Of a DNA stretch of 64,000 bases, positions 44,492-52,775 are shown one piece after another (position 1 is the stretch's first letter; each line of letters starts with the position of its first letter). Position numbers and translations under genes: made by a program. The DNA is from Porifericola rhodea (lineage in GTDB: Bacteria > Bacteroidota > Bacteroidia > Cytophagales > Cyclobacteriaceae). The notes under the pieces were generated by a model. It saw nothing but the letters and a program-made list of their open reading frames with translations. It made no database searches and had not been told where the DNA came from. The stretch lies in contig NZ_CP119421.1 of the NCBI RefSeq assembly GCF_030506305.1, positions 2,303,501 through 2,367,500 of the forward strand, given 5' to 3'.

Positions 44492-45766
44492 CTAGTCCAG
44501 TAATATTTTTTGGTTATGCTGAGTGTTTACCATCACCGACAAAAATGTAATATCGTCGTGGTACTCGCTCCCTCCGCTAAACTCTTCCAGTTCTTTAAAA
44601 AGAAGCTTATGAATATCCCGCAGGTCATGATCAGAGTAGCGTATCAAAAACTCCTGCAGGCGTTGTATGCCAAATTCCTCTTCCTGAGCGTTAAAAGCTT
44701 CAGTTAGCCCATCGGTATATGCAAAGAGCATAAAGTTATCTACCCCCTCTACCCGACCTTCGTTCAGGAATGGGAGCGGATGAAAGCTGCCCAGCATCAC
44801 TGTGCCTTTATCCATCAGGTGAGCTTGCTTTTGCGCGTCAATCATAAGAGGAGGGGTATGCCCGGCATTAACGTAGCGGATCACTTTCTCTTCCTGATCG
44901 TAAATGGCTACAAAGAATGTGATAAAGTTTTCGCCATTGGCACTCTGCATCACCTGGTAGTTAAGCTCAGAAATAATTTCGTTCAGGTTCATGGTTTGTC
45001 GTACAATGGTGCGGAGTGCCGCCTGAAAGTTTGACATTAGAATCGCCGCAGGCATACCCTTACCAGATACATCGGCAATACAGAAAAGCAGGTGCTGGTC
45101 GGTGAGCTTAATGAAATCGTAATAGTCGCCACCGACAGAGTGGTGCGGCATATAGCTAGCCTCTACCTGCAATCCTTTTTGCTGAGGTAGTTCTTTAGGA
45201 AAAAGAAACTGCTGCACCTGGCGGGCAATCTCCATCTCTTTACGGATAGCTTCCTGAGCAAGCTGGCGACGGGCTAGCTTCTTGTTCTCAATAGCTACTA
45301 TAATAATATTGCTTAAGGCTTGTATAAAGGTAGTGCCAATTTCAGCCGACTGCCCTTCTATTTCTTTTTGTAGCCCCCCTAAAAAGACCAGCGAAAGCAT
45401 ACGGTTTTTATGTGAAACTGGAATCACGATGTCAAACTCATCAAAAAAGCCGGGATCTTTCAGCTCTTCTACCTTTGTAATCTGGCTGATAGGCAAGAAG
45501 TGCTCATTAAGCATAATGTTGGTAAAGCTGACTTCTGTTCCAAAGTTAGTTTTACACTCCCAGTGGTCAGGGGCTTCCTCTTCCTCAATTAATACATATA
45601 ATGCAAGCTTTTGAATATTAAGGTTAGCACGCAGGGTAAAGTTGAAGATTTTGTAAAGAGAATCTTCTGACAAATTATTGTTGATTGCCTGTGTTACCTC
45701 CAGCAGCGAGTTCAGTTCTAGCTCCTTGAGCTCATATTGTGTCCTGAGTAGTGTGTTTACGTCCAT
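44492..45766 (-). CDS. PP2C-type (SpoIIE/RsbU-like) phosphatase with GAF-like domain
   Basis: A 424-residue signalling phosphatase. The ATG at 45766 is chosen because GGAGG sits five bases before it; a longer GTG start at 45778 lacks such a site. Residues about 20-165 form a GAF-like sensor domain and about 195-420 a PP2C SpoIIE domain with the metal Asp in VGGDYYDF near 212, ADVSGKGM near 235, NAGHTPP near 305, AYTDGLTEA near 355 and DDIT near 408. Such proteins dephosphorylate anti-anti-sigma factors in partner switching. No anti-sigma partner is nearby; instead a polysaccharide deacetylase and glycosyltransferase follow. Confidence 0.93.
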   Translation of the reverse strand: MDVNTLLRTQYELKELELNSLLEVTQAINNNLSEDSLYKIFNFTLRANLNIQKLALYVLIEEEEAPDHWECKTNFGTEVSFTNIMLNEHFLPISQITKVEELKDPGFFDEFDIVIPVSHKNRMLSLVFLGGLQKEIEGQSAEIGTTFIQALSNIIIVAIENKKLARRQLAQEAIRKEMEIARQVQQFLFPKELPQQKGLQVEASYMPHHSVGGDYYDFIKLTDQHLLFCIADVSGKGMPAAILMSNFQAALRTIVRQTMNLNEIISELNYQVMQSANGENFITFFVAIYDQEEKVIRYVNAGHTPPLMIDAQKQAHLMDKGTVMLGSFHPLPFLNEGRVEGVDNFMLFAYTDGLTEAFNAQEEEFGIQRLQEFLIRYSDHDLRDIHKLLFKELEEFSGGSEYHDDITFLSVMVNTQHNQKILLD

Positions 45767-45771
45767 GTATT

Positions 45772-45776
45772 CCTCC
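45772..45776 (-). promoter_or_regulatory. ribosome binding site GGAGG of the PP2C gene
   Basis: GGAGG on the minus strand, five bases before the ATG at 45766. Strong Shine-Dalgarno sites are uncommon in this phylum, and this one decides the start. Confidence 0.6.
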
Positions 45777-45778
45777 AC

Positions 45779-46077
45779 AGCAAGGCCTTCAACTGCTTAT
45801 GCTGTTATTTCTTGCCGGTAAAAAGTGTGTTCACTCATTACAAAATTAACATTTTAGTGCAAAAAGAAAATTGTACTTCTTACAAGCTTGAGCATCATGA
45901 TAAAAAAGGCAGAAGGGTGTTCGCTCCTGTGACAGGGGTGTACGCCAGAGGACACTTGAATATATGTTCATTTGTGTCAAGGGTTTGAATATCAGTAGAT
46001 TACGTTTTTGGCATATCATTGGCCTTTAGGGATATCAAATAACATTAACTTTTTTATTAACCCTAATTTCAGAAGTC
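45779..46077. other. divergent intergenic region with repeats
   Basis: 299 bases between the PP2C operon and a small exported protein. It contains two imperfect direct repeats, GGGTGTTCGC (45915-45924) and GGGTGTACGC (45936-45945), 21 bases apart and flanking a palindrome CCTGT-G-ACAGG (45926-45936). TACGTTTT at 46001 is one base off the -7 consensus and could belong to the rightward gene. Confidence 0.4.
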
Positions 46078-46482
46078 ATGAAAGCAATTACCAAAACTCT
46101 AACCCTAGCATTAGTAGCCATATTTGTAAGTATAAGCGCATTTGCTAATGTAAAAGTGGATAAAACAACAGAAAAAGCAAGGCAGGCTGTAAACTCCGCC
46201 AGCCCCGATGACTGGCATACTTATGCGATATCAGCAGAGAAGTGTATCAAGAAAAATGTAAACCTCAAAGAAGCTTCCGAATGGATCAAAAAGTCAGTAG
46301 AGATTAAAGAGACTTCTTATAACCTAAAAGTGCTGGGCGACTACTATGCTAAAAATAAGCTCCCTCAGAAAGCAGTAGAGGCCTATAGTAAAAGTATACG
46401 TTTAGGTAAAATGGAAGATAGCAACTATACCGATAAAGCCACTCAGGATAAAATCGTAAAGCTAGTTAAGCAGTTAGGTTAG
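46078..46482 (+). CDS. small exported protein with TPR-like helices
   Basis: A 134-residue protein with a signal peptide (MKAITKTLTLALVAIFVSIS, cut near AFA). The mature part is helical and carries one or two TPR-like units: SPDDWHTYAISAEKCIKK and YYAKNKLPQKAVEAYSKSIR. No enzyme motif. Such proteins mediate protein contacts in the periplasm; the role here is unknown. Monocistronic with a strong terminator. Confidence 0.7.
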   Translation: MKAITKTLTLALVAIFVSISAFANVKVDKTTEKARQAVNSASPDDWHTYAISAEKCIKKNVNLKEASEWIKKSVEIKETSYNLKVLGDYYAKNKLPQKAVEAYSKSIRLGKMEDSNYTDKATQDKIVKLVKQLG

Positions 46483-46505
46483 TTTATTGGTAAGCAGATG
46501 AAAGA

Positions 46506-46528
46506 GGCTCCTACGGGAGCCTTTTTTT
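46506..46528 (+). terminator. terminator after the TPR-like gene
   Basis: GGCTCC-TACG-GGAGCC followed by seven T. Confidence 0.92.
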
Positions 46529-46593
46529 ATTTGCCATACTGTATTTTGCCACAACTCTGATGAAAATTAGTATCATTGGCAAAACCATTTACT

Positions 46594-47133
46594 ATGATAA
46601 GACCCTTTCTCTTTACTGCCTTTCTCTTTTTCTTAACCTTTAGTAGCTATGCACAGCAGAAGCACAACCCTGCTGTAAAAGAGTTTGGCGGAATCTATGA
46701 TATACCGGAGGCGGACAAGCGTCCAGATCCTCAATTGGAATACAAGCTTGTTATCGATCTCACAGAGGGAGCCGAAACATCCGAAGAAGTAAATCGTGCA
46801 CTCAATAATATCGCTCGTACTCTTAATCTGCATGTACAGGGTGGGGTGCCCATAGAAAACATGAAAGTAGCAGCGGTAGTACATAGTGCAGCTACACCAT
46901 TGGTTTTGTCTAATAACGCTTACCGTAAAGAGTTTGGAGTAGATAATCCTAACGATCAGCTGATTCAGGCATTAACTGATGCAGGAGTAGAGCTGTATGT
47001 ATGTGGTCAGTCTCTTATTGGGCGTGGCTATGCTCAGGAGCCACTGCACCCAGATATCAAAGTCTCTTTTTCTGCTATGACACTACTCACCGAATACCAA
47101 CTCAAAGGTTATGCTTTGCTCAAGTTCTATTAA
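46594..47133 (+). CDS. DsrE family exported protein
   Basis: A 179-residue protein of the DsrE/DsrF-like sulfur-handling fold. The ATG at 46594 opens a signal peptide (MIRPFLFTAFLFFLTFSSYAQ); a TTG further up is ignored. The DsrE fold is seen in LVIDLTEGAE near 40, RALNNIARTLNLH, VAAVVHSAATPLVL near 85 and VELYVCGQSLIGRG near 136-149. The Cys in YVCGQS is at the position of the active cysteine of related proteins. The periplasmic location fits thiol or sulfide chemistry (inference). Confidence 0.85.
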   Translation: MIRPFLFTAFLFFLTFSSYAQQKHNPAVKEFGGIYDIPEADKRPDPQLEYKLVIDLTEGAETSEEVNRALNNIARTLNLHVQGGVPIENMKVAAVVHSAATPLVLSNNAYRKEFGVDNPNDQLIQALTDAGVELYVCGQSLIGRGYAQEPLHPDIKVSFSAMTLLTEYQLKGYALLKFY

Positions 47134-47134
47134 A

Positions 47135-47163
47135 GAAAAAAGTCGCTCCGTTGTGGAGCGACT
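47135..47163 (-). terminator. terminator of the TlpA-like gene
   Basis: AGTCGCTCC (47141-47149) pairs with GGAGCGACT (47155-47163); on the minus strand it continues as TTTTTTC, which ends the leftward gene at 47199. It also lies just after the DsrE stop and may act in both directions. Confidence 0.82.
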
Positions 47164-47198
47164 CTATACTTAAATTACTCAGCTTTCCTTTTTTTAGG

Positions 47199-48464
47199 CT
47201 AGGCATCAGTCTCCTCTTTGAGTAGCTTATCCATTAGGATATTAAAATCTTCTACAAAGCGCTCGTAGTAAACGCCCGTACCTGGCCCACTAAAGCCGGT
47301 ATGTATATTTCTAACCTCTCCTTTTTTATCAATAAAGATTGTCGTAGGAAAAGACATGACGCGATTGAGCATGGGTAGTGTTTTCGCGGCTTCCTCTTTG
47401 TCAGAGGTGCCTGCGATCAGAAAATCGTAACCCACATCTAGCTTTTCAATCATTTTTTTTACCCGGCTACTGGCATAGTCAAAATCGTCTTTTTGCTCGT
47501 AAGCTAGTCCTATTATCACTACAGGCTCCTCCTGATGTTGACGATACCAATCAGCTAAAAATTTAGTCTCGTCCATACAGTTGGGGCACCAGGTACCAAA
47601 GAGCTGTACAATCACTACTTTGTTCTGATACTTTTCATCGCTTAGCGAAACACTTTTGCCTTCCAGATCAGGAAAGCTAAAGCTTAGCTGGTCGTAGCCC
47701 TCTTTCAAATAAGTTAGTTTATTGGCATCAGGTAGCTCAGCCTCGGCATTAGGTTTGGCTGTCCATTCTGTGTGGTAGCTTTTCCCAGACCAAAAGTCGC
47801 CCTTCAGGCTATTATCTTCCTGCATGCGAGCTTCAAAAAGAAAAGCATGTTCACCATCAAAAGCACTAAGTTTCATGGTGCTTCCTTCTACATTTCCCTC
47901 CAGAAAACGATAGTCGCCTGTGGCAGTAAGGAATGAGCCCTGCACCCGGCTGCCGTTCTGCTTAAATATGCCTACGGAGATGATAGAATCATCTGCGAAC
48001 TGCACTTCCCACTTTCCTCCAAAATCCTGATAATTTTCTGTGTCTTCTTTAGCAAAGCGATAATTTTCCCCCTGCTGCGCACTAAAAGGGAGGCGATAGT
48101 CTTCAGCGTAGTTTTTAATAAAGTGGCCCTCAAGTTTTCCCTTTTTTACCACCGCGCTAATCTGCGTATCAAAAAAATTCATAGGTATAGTCAATGAATC
48201 GCCTTCCAGTTCTACTTCATCAATCAAGAGTCGTTCTTCACCATTGATCAGCTGTACACTGTAGTTGCTACTGTCGGTCTGGCTCAACTCAAAAGTAAAT
48301 GGAAGCATTTGACCTTGTACATTAAGCTCCGCACGCCAGATTCCTTCCTCCAGAACCGGAGTTTCTGAGCCGGTCTGAGGGCTGTTGCAAGCTGAAAAAA
48401 GGAGTGCGAATATGCTTATATATGTAAGAAAAATATGATACATTGGGTGGGTAAATTTGCTCAT
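47199..48464 (-). CDS. TlpA-like thioredoxin-fold lipoprotein
   Basis: A 421-residue envelope thiol oxidoreductase. The start at 48464 begins a lipoprotein signal (lipobox FSAC, Cys26); the 67 codons further upstream are non-coding in character. The N-terminal half (about 35-260) is beta rich with repeats of short strands, similar to the extra domains attached to Bacteroidota TlpA-like proteins. The C-terminal thioredoxin fold has the active site WCPNC (Cys about 293 and 296) and the cis-Pro in FPTTIF. Such proteins reduce or form disulfides during cytochrome or sulfur metabolism; exact role unknown. Confidence 0.9.
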   Translation of the reverse strand: MSKFTHPMYHIFLTYISIFALLFSACNSPQTGSETPVLEEGIWRAELNVQGQMLPFTFELSQTDSSNYSVQLINGEERLLIDEVELEGDSLTIPMNFFDTQISAVVKKGKLEGHFIKNYAEDYRLPFSAQQGENYRFAKEDTENYQDFGGKWEVQFADDSIISVGIFKQNGSRVQGSFLTATGDYRFLEGNVEGSTMKLSAFDGEHAFLFEARMQEDNSLKGDFWSGKSYHTEWTAKPNAEAELPDANKLTYLKEGYDQLSFSFPDLEGKSVSLSDEKYQNKVVIVQLFGTWCPNCMDETKFLADWYRQHQEEPVVIIGLAYEQKDDFDYASSRVKKMIEKLDVGYDFLIAGTSDKEEAAKTLPMLNRVMSFPTTIFIDKKGEVRNIHTGFSGPGTGVYYERFVEDFNILMDKLLKEETDA

Positions 48465-48922
48465 TTTGTAGTAATCTGATAGTTTAAAACTGAGAAATAG
48501 ATACGTTAAGACGCGCCAAAAAGATGATATAAAAGTAAGAAATTCACCGAGGTTGAATTGGATTGTGATTATTTTTTTGCTTTGGGCTCTTCTGCATCTC
48601 ACACCTTGCCGGGTCCAAAAATCTAATACTAATATAGATTCTTTTTCCCCCTGCAAAACCAGCAATGGGGCGGGTATCCAATAACCCTTGTTATCAAAAA
48701 CTTACCTAAGTGATAACATGAAATAATAAATAATAACATATGTTAGATTAAAGTGTCATTTTGTACTTTTAATAAGTATAATGCCCAAAAACCCCTAAAA
48801 ACGTAAGATTTAGAGGTAAAAAATTGTAAAAAAGCGTGGTAAAAAGTGGGAAGAAGTGGAGGAAGTTATCATAACTTTTATTAAGTTTGTTTCAGATAGC
48901 AGTTTTCTTTGACGTTTATTAC
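48465..48922. other. 458-base divergent region upstream of mraZ
   Basis: Regulatory region between the TlpA-like gene and the dcw cluster. It contains TGTTATCA (48689-48696) / TGATAACA (48711-48718) inverted repeats, a 10-base palindrome AACATATGTT (48735-48744) and, next to mraZ, three GTGG repeats at 10-bp period. No small gene is supported. Confidence 0.5.
48836..48865 (+). promoter_or_regulatory. MraZ operator: three GTGG repeats at 10-bp period
   Basis: GTGG begins at 48836, 48846 and 48856, each followed by a six-base A/G-rich spacer. MraZ from other bacteria binds direct repeats of TGGGN spaced at this period upstream of its own gene, so this is most probably the autoregulatory operator of the dcw operon. 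Confidence 0.75.
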
Positions 48923-49402
48923 ATGGCAATATTCACCGGTGAGTACGAATGCAAGATGGACGCCAAGGGGCGGCTTTTGCTTCCTGCCAAGGTTAAAGCA
49001 AAACTGCCCGAGTGCTCTAAGCATGAGATTGTACTTAGTCAGGGTTTTGAACCTTGTCTAATTATCTACACCATCGATGAGTACAACAAGGTTTACGAAA
49101 AGTTCTCTTCGCTGAGTAGTTTCAATGAGGAGCAAAGAAGACTGCAACGAAATTTTTTTAGAGGGAGTGTGGAAGTAGAGTTGGACAACATGGGGAGATT
49201 TTTAATACCCCGACGAATGGCACAGTATGCACGCCTCGGACGAGAGGCGATAATAGCAGGAAATGGTAAAGTGCTGGAAATTTGGAATCCAGTAACCTAT
49301 GATGATTACCTGATTAACGATCCGGTAGAGTATTCTGATTTAGCGCAAAAGCATTTGCATAAAGAACACAATGGTAACACCGACGAAAGCGATGTATCAT
49401 AA
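48923..49402 (+). CDS. mraZ: transcriptional regulator MraZ
   Basis: First gene of the division and cell-wall cluster; a DNA-binding repressor of that operon that assembles as a ring. The start at 48923 gives 159 residues beginning MAIFTGEYECKMDAKGR; the 12 codons upstream are not conserved in the family. Two SpoVT/AbrB-type swapped-hairpin domains are visible: the first has DAKGRLLLPAKVKAKL, the second DNMGRFLIPRRMAQYA. Its likely operator lies directly upstream (48836-48865). The end overlaps the start of rsmH. Confidence 0.96.
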   Translation: MAIFTGEYECKMDAKGRLLLPAKVKAKLPECSKHEIVLSQGFEPCLIIYTIDEYNKVYEKFSSLSSFNEEQRRLQRNFFRGSVEVELDNMGRFLIPRRMAQYARLGREAIIAGNGKVLEIWNPVTYDDYLINDPVEYSDLAQKHLHKEHNGNTDESDVS

Positions 49403-50282
49403 GCCAGTATTTCTAAAAGAAAGTGTAGACGGCCTGGTATGGAAGCCCGGAGGAACCTATGTGGATCTTACCTTCGGTGGGGGTGGGCATAGCTCAGCCA
49501 TACTAGAGAAGCTGGAGGGCGGAAGGCTCTTCGCTTTTGATCAGGATCAGGATGCGGCCGCCAATGCAGAAGGCATGGCGCTCACTTTTATTCAGTCAAA
49601 CTTCAGGCATCTGAAGCGCTACCTAAAACTACATGGTGTAAGCCAGGTGGATGGTATTCTTGCCGATCTTGGTGTTTCGTCTCATCAGTTTGATGTGCCG
49701 GACCGCGGCTTCTCCACTCGCTTTGAGGCTGAGTTGGATATGCGCATGGATCAGCAGGGACAGCGTACCGCAAAGGAAGTTGTAAACAAATATAGCGAGC
49801 GCGAGCTCCATCAGCTTCTGGGAATGTACGGCGAGGTAAAAAATGCCAGAACTTTAGCGCAGGCTATTGTAGCTGCCAGAGTAAACCATCCGATAGAAAC
49901 GGTAGAAGAACTTAAGCAGGTATTAATCAAATTTGCACCAAAAGGCAGGGAGGCTAAATACTACGCACAGGTGTTTCAGGCGTTAAGGTTAGAGGTGAAC
50001 GATGAAATTAAGGCGCTGGAAGAAATGCTGGAGCAGGCTGTTGAGCTGCTCGTGCCCGGTGGAAGGTTAGTAATTCTTTCCTACCATTCGCTGGAAGACA
50101 GGCTGGTAAAAAACATCATCAACAAAGGAAAACTATATGGAGAGGTAGAAAAAGATTTTTACGGAAACGCACAACTGCCTCTCAAAGCTGTAAACAAAAA
50201 GCCCCTGATACCCTCCGCTGAGGAGATCAAGGAAAACAGTAGGGCGAGAAGTGCAAAATTAAGAATTGCTGAAAAACGCTAA
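49371..50282 (+). CDS. rsmH: 16S rRNA (cytosine(1402)-N(4))-methyltransferase
   Basis: Methylates N4 of C1402 in the ribosomal P site using SAM. The 303-residue product carries the SAM-binding glycine-rich loop DLTFGGGGHS near 33-42, DQDQDAA near 63, and LGVSSHQ near 104-110; the helical insertion typical of the family lies between. A start at 49392 (MYHKPVFLKES) is also possible and would shorten it by seven residues; either start overlaps the mraZ stop, suggesting translational coupling. Second gene of the dcw operon, four bases before ftsL. Confidence 0.96.
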   Translation: MVTPTKAMYHKPVFLKESVDGLVWKPGGTYVDLTFGGGGHSSAILEKLEGGRLFAFDQDQDAAANAEGMALTFIQSNFRHLKRYLKLHGVSQVDGILADLGVSSHQFDVPDRGFSTRFEAELDMRMDQQGQRTAKEVVNKYSERELHQLLGMYGEVKNARTLAQAIVAARVNHPIETVEELKQVLIKFAPKGREAKYYAQVFQALRLEVNDEIKALEEMLEQAVELLVPGGRLVILSYHSLEDRLVKNIINKGKLYGEVEKDFYGNAQLPLKAVNKKPLIPSAEEIKENSRARSAKLRIAEKR

Positions 50283-50285
50283 GCT

Positions 50286-50666
50286 ATGAAAACAGCAGTA
50301 AAAAACAGGTATAAGATAAAAACAAAAGAGACCAAGCCTAAAGGCGAGAGTCTGTTCACCAAAATAGATAAGTTGCTGAAGGTAGATACTTCATTTGATA
50401 GTGGTCTGCCCGTACGCTTTGTGCCCTACGTACTCTTCTTTACATGCCTGGGCTTATTCTATATAGGTAACAATCATTATGCAGAAAAAACAATACGCAA
50501 GATCAACCGGCTGGAAGATGAGGTGGAAGACTTGCGTGCAAATTATACGACCCTTAAGGCTGACTACATGTTTGAAAGCAAGCAGTCTGAGGTAGCCAAA
50601 AGAGTAGAGAAAATGGGGCTGGAAGAAAGCGCCACACCCCCACATAAGATAATTATAGAAGAATAG
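50286..50666 (+). CDS. ftsL: FtsL-like cell division protein
   Basis: A 126-residue bitopic membrane protein. A basic cytoplasmic part (about 1-40) precedes one helix (FVPYVLFFTCLGLFYIG, about 43-60) and a periplasmic coiled coil (TIRKINRLEDEVEDLRANYTTLKA). Sequence similarity across the family is low, so the call rests on size, topology and its place between rsmH and ftsI. With FtsQ and FtsB-type partners it links peptidoglycan synthesis to the divisome. Confidence 0.85.
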   Translation: MKTAVKNRYKIKTKETKPKGESLFTKIDKLLKVDTSFDSGLPVRFVPYVLFFTCLGLFYIGNNHYAEKTIRKINRLEDEVEDLRANYTTLKADYMFESKQSEVAKRVEKMGLEESATPPHKIIIEE

Positions 50667-50677
50667 TAGATAGTAGC

Positions 50678-52768
50678 GTGAGTATCAAAAGATCCATATT
50701 GCTCAGGGTTAGGATAGCCTTTTTGCTGGTTTTCCTCTTCGCATTAGCGATCTTCTTTCGCATGGCTGAAATTCAGTTTGTAGAAGGAGATAAGTGGAAG
50801 GCTATGGCAGAAGAGATTAACCTACAGTACAAGACGGTGCCTGCGGTAAGGGGTAACATCTATGCCGAAGATGGCAGCCTGCTGGCTACCTCTTTGCCAT
50901 TCTATCGCGTAGCTTTTGATCCTTCTATTGCCAGCAATGAGCTTATGGAGTCTTCTATAGATTCGCTTTCATTGTTGCTGTCACGCTACTTCAAAGATCA
51001 TCAGCCGGTGGAGTACAAGCGCAGAATCCTGAATGCTCGTGCTCGTAACCGCCAGTACATGATCCTCAACAGAAATAAGATTAATTACCTCAATAAAAAG
51101 GAGATGGAGAAATGGCCCATCTTTCGCGAGGGTAAATACAGAGGTGGGGTAATCTTTGAGAAAGTAAATGAGCGTTATAAGCCCTTTGCTTTTTTAGGGG
51201 CACGTACTATCGGGCATATCAACGAAAATAATAAAGGTGCCGGGCTGGAGTACAGTTTTAATGAGCAACTGGCCGGTAGAGATGGTAAAGGGTTGTTTCA
51301 GAAAATGGCAGGTAGCTATTGGCGACCTATATATGATGGTAGTGAGGTTAAGCCCGTTGCCGGTTATGATATTGTCAGTACTATAGATGTTAATATTCAG
51401 GATGTGGCTCAGTCATCCCTCATGAATGCACTCATAGAGCATGAGGCTGACTATGGTTTAGCAGTAGTGATGGAAGTGGCTACCGGGCAAATTAAAGCAA
51501 TCTCTAACCTAACTCGCTATAGTAATGGTAATTATGGTGAGAGTTATAATTACGCTGTGGGCGGTCTTACTGAACCCGGCTCAACTTTTAAGCTCGCATC
51601 TGTAATTGCACTCATGGAAGAGGCTCAGCTCAGCCTTAACGATAGTATAGATGCTGGTGATGGACAGTTTGAATTTTACGATAGAGTGATGACTGACCAT
51701 AAATACGGTGGTTATGGCATGATCAGCTTTAAAGATGCATTTGCTCAGTCTTCAAACATTGCAATATCACGTTGGGTTAACCATCACTTTGGACTTAAGC
51801 CGGAGCGCTTTATAGACTATATCCAGAGTATGGGACTAACCGATAGAGTAGGTTTTCAGATTAAAGGAGAGGGTACGCCCTATGTGAAACGCCCTGGAGA
51901 CAAAAGCTGGAGTGGTGTTTCTTTACCCTGGATGTCTATCGGCTACGAGCTTAAGCTTACGCCTTTGCAGGTGCTTACTTTTTATAATGCGATTGCTAAC
52001 CAGGGAAGAATGGTGCAGCCTATTATTGTAAAGTCAGTGAAGCAGGCCGATGATAAGGTGGAAGAGTATGAAAGTGTGGTGCTGAATGACAAGATATGCT
52101 CTCGCGAAACTCTGGAGAAAGTAAAGATTATGTTGGAGAGTGTAGTAGAATATGGTACTGCTAGCAATATTAAAAACGACTTTTACAAAATAGCAGGTAA
52201 AACGGGTACGGCGCAGAAGTTGAAAAACGGCCGCTACACTCGCAAATACTACACGTCCTTTGCAGGTTATTTTCCGGCAGATGCGCCCAAGTATAGCTGC
52301 ATAGTAGTGATTGACAATCCTAAAGGCTTTCATCAGTACGGTAGTAGTGTAGCTGCGCCTGTCTTCAAAAATATTGCAGATAAAATATATGCGACTGATC
52401 TGGAGATACACGAGCCGCTTCCTCAGCAGTTTGCCAAAGAAGAAGGAGTATTTCCGGTAATTCAGGCAGGTAGGTATGATGACTTACAAACTATACTTGC
52501 CAACCTGGGTATTGAACATACTCCTACCGATGCTGCAGAATGGGTACGCGCCAAACGCGCAGGAAACAAAATTAACTGGAAAGAAAGTACTGCTTCCTAC
52601 GAGTACATTCCTGATGTAAAGGGAATGACTATGAGAGATGCGATCTTTTTATTGGAAAATCGCGGTCTACGTGTCAGTTACCAGGGTAGTGGAAGGGTAA
52701 TTAAACAATCTCAGGATCCGGGAGATAAAGTGATTAAAGGAAGCAAGATTATTTTACAATTAGGCTAG
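50678..52768 (+). CDS. ftsI: division-specific transpeptidase (PBP3) with PASTA domain
   Basis: A 696-residue class B penicillin-binding protein that cross-links septal peptidoglycan. It starts with GTG at 50678, 11 bases after ftsL. A helix near 10-28 anchors it; a dimerisation domain follows (about 45-200), then the transpeptidase with the nucleophile Ser about 302 in PGSTFK, SSN in AQSSNIAI and the KTG box near 508. A C-terminal PASTA domain (about 635-696, YIPDVKGMTMRDAI and VIKGSKI) is attached, as in many Bacteroidota and Gram-positive homologues. It is the target of beta-lactams. Confidence 0.96.
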   Translation: MSIKRSILLRVRIAFLLVFLFALAIFFRMAEIQFVEGDKWKAMAEEINLQYKTVPAVRGNIYAEDGSLLATSLPFYRVAFDPSIASNELMESSIDSLSLLLSRYFKDHQPVEYKRRILNARARNRQYMILNRNKINYLNKKEMEKWPIFREGKYRGGVIFEKVNERYKPFAFLGARTIGHINENNKGAGLEYSFNEQLAGRDGKGLFQKMAGSYWRPIYDGSEVKPVAGYDIVSTIDVNIQDVAQSSLMNALIEHEADYGLAVVMEVATGQIKAISNLTRYSNGNYGESYNYAVGGLTEPGSTFKLASVIALMEEAQLSLNDSIDAGDGQFEFYDRVMTDHKYGGYGMISFKDAFAQSSNIAISRWVNHHFGLKPERFIDYIQSMGLTDRVGFQIKGEGTPYVKRPGDKSWSGVSLPWMSIGYELKLTPLQVLTFYNAIANQGRMVQPIIVKSVKQADDKVEEYESVVLNDKICSRETLEKVKIMLESVVEYGTASNIKNDFYKIAGKTGTAQKLKNGRYTRKYYTSFAGYFPADAPKYSCIVVIDNPKGFHQYGSSVAAPVFKNIADKIYATDLEIHEPLPQQFAKEEGVFPVIQAGRYDDLQTILANLGIEHTPTDAAEWVRAKRAGNKINWKESTASYEYIPDVKGMTMRDAIFLLENRGLRVSYQGSGRVIKQSQDPGDKVIKGSKIILQLG

Positions 52769-52775
52769 AAGATAA

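Noticed and set aside
48465..48665. 67-codon N-terminal extension of the TlpA-like gene
   Set aside because: The lipoprotein signal begins at 48464, and the extension has no conserved features; an extended start would bury the signal peptide.
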